Source: Photorhabdus khanii NC19 (GTDB taxonomy: Bacteria; Pseudomonadota; Gammaproteobacteria; Enterobacterales; Enterobacteriaceae). From it: a stretch of 41,417 nucleotides of DNA. The stretch spans positions 1 through 41,417 of the forward strand of contig NZ_AYSJ01000013.1 of the NCBI RefSeq assembly GCF_000517265.1, in the 5' to 3' direction. Shown piece after piece: positions 27,006 through 36,624 of this stretch. The notes beneath the pieces are model-generated. The model saw only the letters and a program-made list of their open reading frames with translations, made no database searches and was not told where the DNA came from. A program made the translations under genes and the position numbers. The first letter of the stretch is position 1. Each line of letters opens with the position of its first letter.

Positions 27006-29654
27006 TTAACAGCCTGTTTTTTCCGGGGGTTCTGGTGTGATTTCTGTTTCTGTGAATTCACGTCCATAGAATGAATCCAGCAGTAATTGTTTCAGCTCAG
27101 AAATCAGAGGGTAACGTGGGTTAGCACCGGTGCATTGGTCGTCGAAGGCATCTTCAGACAACTTATCAATTTTTGCCAGGAAGTCAGCTTCCTGAACACC
27201 AGCTTCGCGGATAGATGCTGGGATACTCAGTGTTGATTTCATCTCTTCCAGCCATGCCAGCAGTTTTTTGATTTTTGTTGCCGTATGGTCGCCGGCCGCA
27301 GACAAACTAAGATGATCCGCAATCTCAGCATAACGACGGCGGGCTTGCGGGCGATCATATTGGCTGAATGCAGTCTGTTTAGTTGGGTTATCGTTAGCGT
27401 TATAGCGGATAACGTTACAAATCAGCAGTGCGTTAGCAAGACCATGTGGAATATGGAACTCCGAACCCAATTTATGCGCCATAGAGTGACAGACGCCCAG
27501 GAAAGCATTAGCAAATGCAATACCTGCAATAGTTGCAGCATTATGAACCCGTTCACGGGCAATTGGGTTTGTGGCACCTTCGTGATAGCTGGCTGGGAGG
27601 AACTCTTTCAGCAGTTTCAGCGCTTGCAGTGCTTGTCCGTCAGAGTATTCGTTTGCTAGGACCGATACGTAAGCTTCCAGGGAATGGGTGATTGCATCCA
27701 GACCACCAAAAGCACACAGTGATTTTGGCATATTCATCACCAGGTTGGCGTCAACGATAGCCATATCAGGAGTCAGGGCATAATCAGCCAGTGGATATTT
27801 CTGACCGGTTGCATCGTCAGTGACGACGGCGAAGGGTGTCACTTCAGAGCCTGTACCGGAAGTTGTGGTAATCGCTACCATTTTCGCTTTAACCCCCATT
27901 TTTGGGAATCGGTAGATACGTTTACGGATATCCATAAACCGCAGGGCTAATTCTTCGAAATGCGTTTCAGGGTGTTCATACATCACCCACATAATTTTGG
28001 CCGCATCCATTGGAGAACCACCACCCAGGGCAATAATGATATCCGGCTTGAATGAATGCATTTGTTCTGCGCCTTTACGCACAATGCTTAACGTTGGGTC
28101 TGCTTCAACTTCAAAGAAAACTTCGGTTTCTATCCCGTGGGATTTCAGCACATCAGTGACCTGATCAGCATAGCCATTATTGAATAAGAAACGGTCTGTT
28201 ACGATGAAGGCACGTTGTGCGCCATCAGTTGCGACTTCCTCTAATGCGATAGGCAGTGAACCGCGGCGGAAGTAAATTGATTTCGGAAGTTTATGCCACA
28301 GCATATTTTCTGCTCTCTTCGCCACAGTTTTGGTGTTGATGAGATGTTTTGGCCCTACGTTTTCAGAGATGGAGTTTCCTCCCCATGAACCGCAACCCAG
28401 TGTCAGAGATGGCGCGAGTTTGAAATTATAGAGATCACCGATACCCCCCTGAGAAGCAGGTGTATTCACCAGAATACGGGCTGTTTTCATTTTGTCGCCA
28501 AAGGATTTGATTCGTGCCGCTTGATTGTCCTGGTCGGTATACAGGCAGGATGTGTGACCAATGCCCCCCATTTCAACCAGTTTTTCTGCTTTCTCTACCG
28601 CGTCTTCAAAATTGTTACTACGATACATCGCGAGTAATGGCGACAGTTTTTCGTGGGCAAAGGGTTCCGTTTTATCAATCAGGTTGACTTCGCCAATCAG
28701 GATCTTGGTTCTTTCAGGAACATGAATGCCTGCCATTTCGGCAATTTTCGTTGCGGGCTGACCAACAATCTCCGCATTTAGGTTACCGTTTTTCAGGATG
28801 ATATCTTGAACCGCTTTCAGTTCCTTACCTTGTAACAGATAACCTCCATGAGTAAAGAAACGTTTACGCACTTGATCATAAACAGAATCCACTACGATAA
28901 CAGACTGTTCCGAAGCACAGATAACGCCGTTGTCGAAAGTTTTGGACATCAGAATAGAGGCAACCGCGCGTTTAATATCAGCTGATTCGTCAATGACGAC
29001 CGGTGTGTTACCGGCACCAACACCGATTGCCGGCTTACCAGAGCTGTATGCCGCTGTTACCATACTTGGGCCACCGGTCGCGAGGATCAGGTTGATATCC
29101 TGGTGATGCATCAATGCACTGGAAAGTTCAACAGACGGTTCATCAATCCAGCCAATAATATCTTTTGGTGCGCCGGCTTCAACCGCTGCACACAGAACCA
29201 ATTCAGCTGCTTTATTCGTTGCTTTTTTAGCGCGTGGATGGGGTGAAAAAATAATCCCGTTACGGGTTTTCAGGCTGATTAGCGCCTTAAAAATAGCGGT
29301 AGATGTCGGGTTAGTCGTTGGCACGATACCGCAGATTAAGCCAATAGGTTCGGCGATAGTGATGGTGCCGAATGTTTTGTCTTCGGACAAAATGCCACAG
29401 GTTTTCTCGTCCTTATAAGCGTTATAGATGTATTCGGAAGCGAAGTGGTTTTTGATCACTTTGTCTTCGACAATACCCATCCCTGATTCCGCCACGGCTA
29501 ATTTTGCTAAAGGGATGCGTGCGTCTGCCGCCGCAAGGGCCGCGGCACGGAAGATTTTGTCAACTTGCTCCTGAGAAAAATTGGCAAATTCACGTTGTGC
29601 TTTTTTAACCCGGGCAACCAGCTCGTTCAGTTCAGTAATATGAGTTACAGTCAT
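27006..29654 (-). CDS. adhE: Bifunctional acetaldehyde-CoA/alcohol dehydrogenase
   Basis: An 882-residue fermentative enzyme reducing acetyl-CoA to acetaldehyde and then ethanol, forming spirosome filaments. Residues about 1-440 are the CoA-acylating aldehyde dehydrogenase; catalytic Cys246 is in FDNGVICASEQS, at the same number as in E. coli. Residues about 450-870 are the iron-dependent alcohol dehydrogenase with GGGSPMDAAK and metal-ligand His residues in the FGGLDAITHSLEAY and CHSMAHKLGSEFHIPHG motifs. It is slightly shorter than the E. coli protein (891) at the C-terminus. CAGGAG precedes the start. Upstream lies an FNR-like site consistent with anaerobic induction. Confidence 0.97.
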   Translation of the reverse strand: MTVTHITELNELVARVKKAQREFANFSQEQVDKIFRAAALAAADARIPLAKLAVAESGMGIVEDKVIKNHFASEYIYNAYKDEKTCGILSEDKTFGTITIAEPIGLICGIVPTTNPTSTAIFKALISLKTRNGIIFSPHPRAKKATNKAAELVLCAAVEAGAPKDIIGWIDEPSVELSSALMHHQDINLILATGGPSMVTAAYSSGKPAIGVGAGNTPVVIDESADIKRAVASILMSKTFDNGVICASEQSVIVVDSVYDQVRKRFFTHGGYLLQGKELKAVQDIILKNGNLNAEIVGQPATKIAEMAGIHVPERTKILIGEVNLIDKTEPFAHEKLSPLLAMYRSNNFEDAVEKAEKLVEMGGIGHTSCLYTDQDNQAARIKSFGDKMKTARILVNTPASQGGIGDLYNFKLAPSLTLGCGSWGGNSISENVGPKHLINTKTVAKRAENMLWHKLPKSIYFRRGSLPIALEEVATDGAQRAFIVTDRFLFNNGYADQVTDVLKSHGIETEVFFEVEADPTLSIVRKGAEQMHSFKPDIIIALGGGSPMDAAKIMWVMYEHPETHFEELALRFMDIRKRIYRFPKMGVKAKMVAITTTSGTGSEVTPFAVVTDDATGQKYPLADYALTPDMAIVDANLVMNMPKSLCAFGGLDAITHSLEAYVSVLANEYSDGQALQALKLLKEFLPASYHEGATNPIARERVHNAATIAGIAFANAFLGVCHSMAHKLGSEFHIPHGLANALLICNVIRYNANDNPTKQTAFSQYDRPQARRRYAEIADHLSLSAAGDHTATKIKKLLAWLEEMKSTLSIPASIREAGVQEADFLAKIDKLSEDAFDDQCTGANPRYPLISELKQLLLDSFYGREFTETEITPEPPEKTGC

Positions 29655-29774
29655 AAAGAAATACTCCTGGAAAATATTAAAAATATTTTAATATCAATAA
29701 ATAAGTGATTTTTAGACTATTTAACTTGGTGATTTTATGATGGCTACAGATTACCATTTGGTATTAAGTAGATA

Positions 29775-29788
29775 TTGATCTTAATCAC
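29775..29788. promoter_or_regulatory. FNR-like site upstream of adhE
   Basis: TTGAT-CTTA-ATCAC matches the FNR consensus TTGAT-N4-ATCAA at all but the final base. It lies about 120 bases upstream of the adhE start, plausible for anaerobic activation. ychE on the other side could also respond. Confidence 0.45.
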
Positions 29789-29794
29789 ATAAAT

Positions 29795-29820
29795 CCCAAG
29801 CTGACTCCTTTCAGCTTGGG
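29795..29820. other. Perfect ten-pair inverted repeat in adhE-ychE intergenic region
   Basis: CCCAAGCTGA and TCAGCTTGGG are separated by CTCCTT. It lies beside the FNR-like site, on the side away from adhE. It lacks a T-tract on either strand, so it is more likely a regulatory palindrome or leader structure than a terminator. Confidence 0.5.
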
Positions 29821-30066
29821 TGAGTGATCATTATTGTCACTTGGGTGATAAAAGCGCTAATCAGGTTGAGTTTTTAACCTAATGAAAAAATCGGGTTAAC
29901 GATTTGTTATATAAGACATTTTAAATTGAAAAATAAATCGCAGTCGATGGAATGCGGAACTTTATCAGTATAAAGTAAAGGAAAAATTAAGTTTTCTATG
30001 ATTTTTGAGTGAGTGATCATATGAAAATATTGTCATTAACACTGCGTAACTCAAGAGGGGTTATTC

Positions 30067-30711
30067 GTGGGTGATTTACTGTTGGATCTTTCTGGTTATA
30101 TTAAATTTTTTGTTGGGCTGTTTGCACTCGTCAATCCTGTTGGTATTTTGCCGGTTTTTATCAGCATGACTAACTACCAGGCCCAGGCCGCCCGCAATAG
30201 AACTAATTTTATCGCCAATACCTCTGTTGCCATCATTTTATGGACAGCTTTGCTGCTGGGTGATTCGATACTGCGGATGTTTGGCATTTCCATCGACTCT
30301 TTCCGTATTGCTGGTGGGATTCTTGTTGTGACCATCGCTATGTCGATGATTAACGGTAAACTTGGGGAAGACAAACAGAATAAGCAAGAAAAATCAGAAA
30401 CAGCCATTAGAGAGAACGTTGGTGTTGTGCCGCTGGCACTGCCGTTAATGGCCGGTCCTGGGGCAATCAGCTCTTGCATTGTTTGGAGTTCTCGCTATCA
30501 GGGATGGCAGAATTTTATTGGGTTGGTGTTAACCAGTGCATTGTTTGCTTTTTGCTGTTGGTTGTTATTCCGATCAGCTCCCTTAGTCGTCAAATATCTT
30601 GGGCAAACAGGCATTAACGTTATCACCCGAATTATGGGGTTGCTATTGATGTCTTTGGGAATCGAACTGATTGTGACAGGGATCAAAGCATTATTCCCAG
30701 GGTTACTTTGA
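30067..30711 (+). CDS. ychE: MarC-family inner-membrane protein YchE
   Basis: A 214-residue membrane protein with six hydrophobic segments. The family motifs are FFVGLFALVNPVGILPVFISM at residues about 14-34 and VPLALPLMAGPGAISS near 118-133. The start is GTG 30067, with AGAGG about ten bases before; no closer ATG exists. The MarC family has no settled function. Position between adhE and oppA equals E. coli. It ends before a weak hairpin terminator. Confidence 0.9.
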   Translation: MGDLLLDLSGYIKFFVGLFALVNPVGILPVFISMTNYQAQAARNRTNFIANTSVAIILWTALLLGDSILRMFGISIDSFRIAGGILVVTIAMSMINGKLGEDKQNKQEKSETAIRENVGVVPLALPLMAGPGAISSCIVWSSRYQGWQNFIGLVLTSALFAFCCWLLFRSAPLVVKYLGQTGINVITRIMGLLLMSLGIELIVTGIKALFPGLL

Positions 30712-30785
30712 TACGATTGACGATAAAAGGTGTTAGATTTTTCTCAAGTCAAATTACAAATTATAATATTCTTGTCATTTTTATT

Positions 30786-30810
30786 ATAAAGCCTGTTTTA
30801 TGGGCTTTTC
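30786..30810 (+). terminator. Probable terminator of ychE
   Basis: A six-pair stem, AAAGCC and GGCTTT, with a nine-base loop and a short T run, 75 bases after the ychE stop. The stem is short, so moderate confidence. Confidence 0.55.
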
Positions 30811-31271
30811 TCACTTATTTTACTGGTACTTCCTGAATTTTATACAAATAACCCAATATTTTTCTGAATTATTCTTGTCTGTTAGTTCAATCTGTAACTG
30901 GTTGCTTCCACCGTAGTTTTGTGATGAATGTAGGTTTTTAATTTGCATTGATTGCAATTTGTTAAAATTATGTTTATTTTCATCTCTGGACTACCTTTGT
31001 TTACTATTTTAGTTAAGCAAATTGTTAATAAAATGATATTTATCAATTGCTTATGTTGTTGTCTGGGGTGTTTTATCAATTAATGTAATAGAATGCATTG
31101 AGTTGTTTGTAAGGATGGTTTTTACAATATAAGAAGGGGATTTTAACAATTGATATGATAAGTCACCTTTAATATTCAATCCGTTACTTTGGGCCAAATA
31201 ATGTGAAGATACCGGCCTTGATGGGATATATGCGAAGTGAATGAACAGGTCCACCAAACTGGAGGTAAAAA
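30811..31271 (+). other. Long AT-rich region upstream of the first oppA
   Basis: About 460 bases without a gene. It ends in a strong ribosome site (GGAGG) seven bases before the first oppA. oppA leaders in enterobacteria are targets of amino-acid regulators (Lrp) and the GcvB small RNA; no specific site could be assigned by eye. Confidence 0.45.
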
Positions 31272-32909
31272 ATGAAGATCAAGCAATTAAAATTACATAA
31301 GTTTGTTTCCTGTATATTTTTATTATCGGTATTTCCTGTTGCGACCGTGTTTGCCGCTGAAGTTCCAGATGGTGTGAAGCTCGCGGATAAACAGCAGATT
31401 ATTATCAATAATGGCACAGAAGTTGCGTCACTTGATCCACATAAAGTCGAAGGTGTGCCGGAAACCAACATTATTCTTAATCTCCTGGAAGGATTAGTCA
31501 GTACGGGTTCCGAGGGAGAAACTGTTCCGGGCGTTGCGAGTCATTGGGAAAATCAGGATTACAAAGTTTGGACTTTCTATCTGCGTGATAATGCGAAATG
31601 GAGTGATGGAACCCCCGTCACTGCACATGATTTTGTCTATAGCTGGCAACGATTAGCTGATCCAAAGGTGGGTTCACCTTATGCCAGTTATCTTCAATAT
31701 GCTTACGTTGAAAATATTGATGATGTTCTGAAAGGTAAAAAATCACCTGACCAGTTGGGGGTTAAAGCGCTGGATGATCATCGTTTGCAGGTTACTCTGA
31801 CGCATCCCGTGCCTTATTTCGTCAATATGCTCAGTCATACGGCAATGAAACCAGTGAAAAAGGATCTGGTCGAAAAATTGGGTAATAAATGGACGCTGCC
31901 GGAAAATTATGTGGGCAATGGGGCGTATCGGTTGAAAGAGTGGGTGGTGAATGAGCGGATTGTGATTGAACGTAATCCACAATACTGGAATAACGGCAAA
32001 ACAATTATTGAGCAAGCGACGCTTTTACCACTTCAGTCCGAAACCAGCGGTGTTAACCGCTACCGTAGTGGGGAAATAAATATCACCAACAGCGCTATCC
32101 CTCCGGATCTGTATCGGAAAATGAAAAAAGAGATCCCTGATCAGATACGCGTCAGCCCTTATCTCTGTACGTTCTATTACGAAATTAACAATAATAAACC
32201 CCCGTTTACTGATGTAAGAGTCCGTGAAGCCGTTAAGTTAACTCTCGACAGGGATATTATTGCGGGAAAAATTATGGGGCAGGGGCAAATACCGGCCTAT
32301 GGTTTTACGCCAACGTTTATCGGAGGTGGTGATTTTGCTAAACCAGAGTGGGCTGGCTGGACACAGGAACAGCGTAATAAACGTGCCAGAGAATTATTGG
32401 CGCAGGCGGGTTTTAATCCGGCGAATCCGCTGAGGTTCACATTGCTGTACAACACCTCTGATCAAAATAAACAGCAAGCTATTGCTGCCGCTTCCATGTG
32501 GAAAAAGAATCTGGGAGCTGATGTGATTTTACAGAATCAGGAATGGAAAACTTCTCTTGAAAGTCGTCACCAAGGGAATTATGAGGTTACCAGAGCGACC
32601 TGGTGTGCGGATTACAATGAACCTACCGCGTTTTTAAATATGTTGCTTTCACATAGCAGCAACAACACGACTTTCTACCAGAATAAAAGTTTCGATAGCT
32701 ATCTGGAGCAGGCGTTAGTCGCTAAAGATGCGGTTGCGCGTAAGAAGTTATACCAACAAGCTGAATTTCAACTTGATAAAGACTCGGTATTGATTCCCGT
32801 TTATTACCGGGTGAGTGTACGGCTTGTTAGCCCATCAGTGGGAGGGTTTTCAGGGAAAGACCCATTGGATTATATGGATATTAAGCAACTGTATATGATA
32901 AAAAACTAG
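31272..32909 (+). CDS. oppA: Periplasmic oligopeptide-binding protein, OppA paralogue (first of tandem)
   Basis: A 545-residue SBP family 5 protein. The Sec signal peptide is MKIKQLKLHKFVSC plus a hydrophobic core, with AXA cleavage at VFA-AEVPDG. Mature motifs match OppA: SLDPHKVEGVPETN, WTFYLRDNAKWSDGTPVTAHDFVYSWQR, YLCTFYYEINNNKPPF, WCADYNEPTAFLNMLL and the C-terminal GKDPLDYMD. It captures oligopeptides for OppBCDF. It is more divergent from E. coli OppA than the second copy (FLEGLVSTGSEGE instead of LFEGV, for example), so pocket specificity may differ. GGAGG precedes the ATG. The two copies are 136 bases apart. Confidence 0.93.
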   Translation: MKIKQLKLHKFVSCIFLLSVFPVATVFAAEVPDGVKLADKQQIIINNGTEVASLDPHKVEGVPETNIILNLLEGLVSTGSEGETVPGVASHWENQDYKVWTFYLRDNAKWSDGTPVTAHDFVYSWQRLADPKVGSPYASYLQYAYVENIDDVLKGKKSPDQLGVKALDDHRLQVTLTHPVPYFVNMLSHTAMKPVKKDLVEKLGNKWTLPENYVGNGAYRLKEWVVNERIVIERNPQYWNNGKTIIEQATLLPLQSETSGVNRYRSGEINITNSAIPPDLYRKMKKEIPDQIRVSPYLCTFYYEINNNKPPFTDVRVREAVKLTLDRDIIAGKIMGQGQIPAYGFTPTFIGGGDFAKPEWAGWTQEQRNKRARELLAQAGFNPANPLRFTLLYNTSDQNKQQAIAAASMWKKNLGADVILQNQEWKTSLESRHQGNYEVTRATWCADYNEPTAFLNMLLSHSSNNTTFYQNKSFDSYLEQALVAKDAVARKKLYQQAEFQLDKDSVLIPVYYRVSVRLVSPSVGGFSGKDPLDYMDIKQLYMIKN

Positions 32910-33045
32910 ACATTAGTTTTACTCAAAAGAGTTACTGGCCCTGCAAACAAAATCGTTCCTTTTGAATGCAGGTGATAATCCGACCCGTATTTCTGGGCCG
33001 TCGACTGATAAAAAGTCTGACGATGTAAAATTGGAGTAGAAAAAG

Positions 33046-34686
33046 ATGATAAACACAACTAAGAATAAATTACTTACTGTCAGCATCAGTGCTGTACTAA
33101 GTATGGTAGTGGCGAGCCAGGTATTTGCTGCAAAAGTGCCTGATGGTGTTCAATTAGCTGATAAACAGGTTTTAGTTCGTAATAACGCCTCTGAGCCGCA
33201 ATCACTGGACCCACATAAGATTGAAGGGGTGCCAGAATCACATTTGGCTCGCGATTTGTTTGAAGGTGTTGTAATCGTTGGCCCGTATGGTGAAATCTTG
33301 CCGGGTTCTGCAACCCGTTGGGAAAATAAAGACTTCACCGTCTGGACATTCCATATGCGTAAAGAGGCTAAGTGGTCTAATGGTGACCCGGTCACTGCGC
33401 ATGATTTTGTTTACAGCTGGCAGCGTTTGGCTGATCCCAATACGGCTTCTCCTTATGAAAGTTATCTCCAATATGCCCATATCACCAATATTGATGACAT
33501 CATCAGTGGCAAAAAGAAACCGGATACTCTGGGTGTAAAAGCACTGGATGACTATACATTACAGCTCACATTGAGTGAAGCGGTTCCTTATCTGCCAAGG
33601 CTTTTGGCTCACTCCTCAATGTCGCCGGTTCATCGGGCTACGGTGGAAAAATATAACGAAAAATGGACTCAACCGCAGAATTTTGTGGGTAATGGCGCTT
33701 TCAAACTGAAAAACTGGGTGGTCAACGAACGTATTGTGATGGAACGTAGCCCAACATACTGGGATAACAAAAATACGGTTATTGATCAGGTCACTTTCCT
33801 GCCAATTTCCTCAGAAGTGACGGATGTAAACCGCTATCGTAGTGGTGAAATTGATATGACTTATACCAATTTGCCGATTGAGTTATTCCAGAAACTGAAA
33901 AAAGAGATCCCGGACGAGTTGCGTATTAACCCACAATTATGTACTTATTATTACGAAATTAATAACGAAAAGCCGCCATTTAATGATCCTCGCGTCCGTA
34001 CTGCATTGAAATTGGCGATGGACCAAGACATTGTGACCAATAAAGTAAAAGCACAGGGTGATATCCCTGCTTACGGTTTTACACCTCCGTTTACTGATGG
34101 TTTTAAAGAGATAAAACCAGCGTGGTTTACCGATTGGAACCAGGAAAAACGTAACCAGGAAGCCAAAAAATTATTGGCTGAAGCGGGTTATACTAAAGAT
34201 AATCCATTGAAGTTTAACTTGCTTTACAATACCTCCGATCTGCATAAAAAAATTGCAATCGCGGTAGCTTCTATTTGGAAGAAGAATTTAGGTGTTGATG
34301 TTCGTTTGGAAAATCAGGAGTGGAAAACTTTCCTGGATACTCGACATCAGGGCAATTACGATGTAGCCCGTTCTGGCTGGTGTGCCGATTACAATGAACC
34401 TTCCTCATTCCTTAATATGTTACTTTCTTACAGCAGTAATAACACCTCTCATTATAAGAGCAGTGAATTTGATAAGCTGATGAAAGAATCCCTGCAAGTA
34501 AAAACTGAGGATGAGCGTGCGGCCGTTTATCAAAAGGCAGAATCACAGTTAGATAAAGATTCAGCCATTGTTCCCCTTTATTACTATGTGAATACCCGGT
34601 TAGTGAAGCCCTATGTTGGTGGTTTTACAGGGAAAGATCCTTTGGATAATTTACACACCAAAGATTTCTATATTATCAAACACTAA
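33046..34686 (+). CDS. oppA: Periplasmic oligopeptide-binding protein OppA (second of tandem)
   Basis: A 546-residue OppA closely resembling the E. coli protein. The signal peptide ends at QVFA-AKVPDG. Conserved stretches include SLDPHKIEGVPES, VTDVNRYRSGEIDMT, LFQKLKKEIPDELR, GDIPAYGFTPPFTDG, WCADYNEPSSFLNMLL and a YIIKH C-terminus. It lies next to oppB and is the probable main receptor of the transporter. In Photorhabdus-like bacteria peptide uptake suits growth in a protein-rich insect cadaver (inference). GGAG lies upstream of the ATG. Confidence 0.95.
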   Translation: MINTTKNKLLTVSISAVLSMVVASQVFAAKVPDGVQLADKQVLVRNNASEPQSLDPHKIEGVPESHLARDLFEGVVIVGPYGEILPGSATRWENKDFTVWTFHMRKEAKWSNGDPVTAHDFVYSWQRLADPNTASPYESYLQYAHITNIDDIISGKKKPDTLGVKALDDYTLQLTLSEAVPYLPRLLAHSSMSPVHRATVEKYNEKWTQPQNFVGNGAFKLKNWVVNERIVMERSPTYWDNKNTVIDQVTFLPISSEVTDVNRYRSGEIDMTYTNLPIELFQKLKKEIPDELRINPQLCTYYYEINNEKPPFNDPRVRTALKLAMDQDIVTNKVKAQGDIPAYGFTPPFTDGFKEIKPAWFTDWNQEKRNQEAKKLLAEAGYTKDNPLKFNLLYNTSDLHKKIAIAVASIWKKNLGVDVRLENQEWKTFLDTRHQGNYDVARSGWCADYNEPSSFLNMLLSYSSNNTSHYKSSEFDKLMKESLQVKTEDERAAVYQKAESQLDKDSAIVPLYYYVNTRLVKPYVGGFTGKDPLDNLHTKDFYIIKH

Positions 34687-34693
34687 TAGTTGC

Positions 34694-34718
34694 AGGGCGG
34701 CCCGGAAAGGGCTGCCTT
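34694..34718 (+). terminator. Intercistronic attenuating hairpin between oppA and oppB
   Basis: GGCGGCCC pairs with GGGCTGCC (one G-T pair) around a GGAAA loop, extended by A-T and G-T pairs. There is no T-tract. Such GC-rich hairpins after binding-protein genes usually stabilise the upstream mRNA and reduce read-through into the membrane genes. Confidence 0.65.
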
Positions 34719-34771
34719 AGTGTCAGATTATTTTAAGGCCAGGGTTTAGGGCCAACACATAGGAACGGGCA

Positions 34772-35692
34772 ATGCTTAAGTTTATTTTACGCCGTTGTTT
34801 AGAGGCGATCCCGACACTTTTTATTCTTATCACTATTTCGTTTTTCATGATGCGGTTGGCACCAGGCAGCCCATTTACTGGTGAGCGGAAATTGCCACCA
34901 GAAGTTATGGCAAATATTGAAGCGAAATATCATCTGAATGACCCCATGTATAAACAATATTTTGATTACTTAATCCAGCTTTCCAAAGGGGATTTTGGGC
35001 CGTCTTTTAAATATAAGGACTACACAGTTAACGATCTGGTCGCGACAGCATTTCCGGTATCGGCTAAATTAGGTGCATCGGCATTTATTATGGCGGTTGT
35101 GCTGGGGGTCAGCGCCGGGGTTATTGCTGCACTTAATCAGAACACAAAGTGGGATTATACCGTGATGGGATTTGCCATGACGGGGGTTGTTATCCCAAGC
35201 TTTGTTGTGGCACCGCTATTGGTGCTGGTGTTTGCTATTCATCTTAAATGGCTGCCGGGAGGAGGCTGGAATGGCGGGGTGCCAAAATTTATGATCTTAC
35301 CCATGGTAGCACTGTCTTTGGCCTATATCGCCAGTATCTCGCGTATCACCCGTGGTTCGATGATAGAAGTGTTGCACTCTAATTTTATCCGTACTGCACG
35401 TGCTAAAGGGTTGCCATTACGTATTATTATATTCCGCCATGCCTTAAAACCCGCATTGCTACCGGTCATCTCTTATATGGGGCCTGCTTTTGTCGGTATT
35501 ATCACCGGCTCAATGGTGATTGAAACAATCTTTGGTTTACCGGGAATAGGGCAGTTATTTGTTAATGGGGCGTTGAACCGTGACTATTCATTGGTATTAA
35601 GCCTGACTATTTTGGTTGGTGGCCTGACTATTCTGTTCAATGCGATTGTTGATGTGTTGTATGCCGTCATCGATCCGAAGATCCGTTATTAA
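34772..35692 (+). CDS. oppB: Oligopeptide ABC transporter permease OppB
   Basis: A 306-residue inner-membrane permease with six membrane segments. The N-terminal MLKFILRRCLEAIPTLFILI and the ABC-coupling EAA-like loop (FIRTARAKGLPLRIIIFRHALKPALLP) are typical of the OppB/DppB family. It forms the heterodimeric channel with OppC. The start is ATG 34772 with AGG upstream. It lies 85 bases after oppA across a hairpin. Confidence 0.96.
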   Translation: MLKFILRRCLEAIPTLFILITISFFMMRLAPGSPFTGERKLPPEVMANIEAKYHLNDPMYKQYFDYLIQLSKGDFGPSFKYKDYTVNDLVATAFPVSAKLGASAFIMAVVLGVSAGVIAALNQNTKWDYTVMGFAMTGVVIPSFVVAPLLVLVFAIHLKWLPGGGWNGGVPKFMILPMVALSLAYIASISRITRGSMIEVLHSNFIRTARAKGLPLRIIIFRHALKPALLPVISYMGPAFVGIITGSMVIETIFGLPGIGQLFVNGALNRDYSLVLSLTILVGGLTILFNAIVDVLYAVIDPKIRY

Positions 35693-35706
35693 GACTGGAG
35701 CGCGCA

Positions 35707-36615
35707 ATGATAGTCAATAAACAAAACAGCGAAGCTCTGGAAAATTTCTCTGAGCAACTGGAAATTGAAGGCCGTAGTTTGTGGCAGGATGCACGACGTC
35801 GTTTTATTCACAACCGGGCAGCGATTGCCAGTTTGTGCTTGCTATCTTTGATTACTTTGTTTGTGATCCTGGCACCGATGCTGGCCCAGTTTACTTACGA
35901 TGATACTGACTGGGCCATGATGTCTATGCCACCTGATTTTGAGTCTGGTCACTATTTCGGTACCGATTCCTCTGGTCGTGATTTACTGGTACGTGTTGCT
36001 ATTGGTGGACGTATTTCATTGATGGTTGGGATTGCCGCAGCTTTGGTTGCCGTAGTCGTTGGAACTTTGTATGGTTCATTATCCGGTTATCTGGGTGGAA
36101 AAATAGACTCAGTGATGATGCGCCTGTTGGAAATTCTGAATTCATTCCCATTCATGTTCTTTGTGATCCTGTTGGTGACCGTTTTTGGACAGAATATTTT
36201 GCTGATATTTGTCGCGATTGGCATGGTGTCATGGTTGGATATGGCGCGTATTGTCCGGGGGCAGACACTAAGCCTGAGACGTAAAGAATTTATTGAAGCA
36301 GCGTTGGTGTGTGGGGTGCCAACCCGTTACATCGTGTTACGCCATATTGTCCCTAATGTATTGGGCGTGGTGGTGGTTTATGCATCTTTATTGGTTCCAA
36401 GCATGATTCTGTTTGAATCATTTCTTAGCTTTCTGGGATTGGGAACGCAGGAGCCATTAAGCAGTTGGGGAGCGTTGTTAAGTGATGGTGCGAATTCGAT
36501 GGAAGTTTCCCCGTGGTTGCTGATGTTTCCTGCCGGTTTTCTGGTGGTGACACTGTTTTGTTTTAACTTTATCGGCGATGGCTTGCGTGATGCCCTCGAT
36601 CCGAAAGATCGTTAA
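35707..36615 (+). CDS. oppC: Oligopeptide ABC transporter permease OppC
   Basis: A 302-residue permease. The cytoplasmic N-terminal tail (SLWQDARRRFIHNRAAIASL) leads into the first membrane helix. The periplasmic GTDSSGRDLLVRVAIGGRISL motif and the EAA-like loop (FIEAALVCGVPTRYIVLRHIVPNVLG) are diagnostic of OppC/DppC. GGAGCG precedes its ATG, 14 bases after oppB. Partner of OppB. Confidence 0.96.
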   Translation: MIVNKQNSEALENFSEQLEIEGRSLWQDARRRFIHNRAAIASLCLLSLITLFVILAPMLAQFTYDDTDWAMMSMPPDFESGHYFGTDSSGRDLLVRVAIGGRISLMVGIAAALVAVVVGTLYGSLSGYLGGKIDSVMMRLLEILNSFPFMFFVILLVTVFGQNILLIFVAIGMVSWLDMARIVRGQTLSLRRKEFIEAALVCGVPTRYIVLRHIVPNVLGVVVVYASLLVPSMILFESFLSFLGLGTQEPLSSWGALLSDGANSMEVSPWLLMFPAGFLVVTLFCFNFIGDGLRDALDPKDR

Positions 36616-36624
36616 GGAGGTAAC

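Noticed and set aside
30021-30074. Seventeen-codon frame (MKILSLTLRN...) overlapping the ychE GTG start, a possible leader peptide
   Set aside because: No ribosome site upstream and no attenuator-like structure or repeated codons; likely chance.
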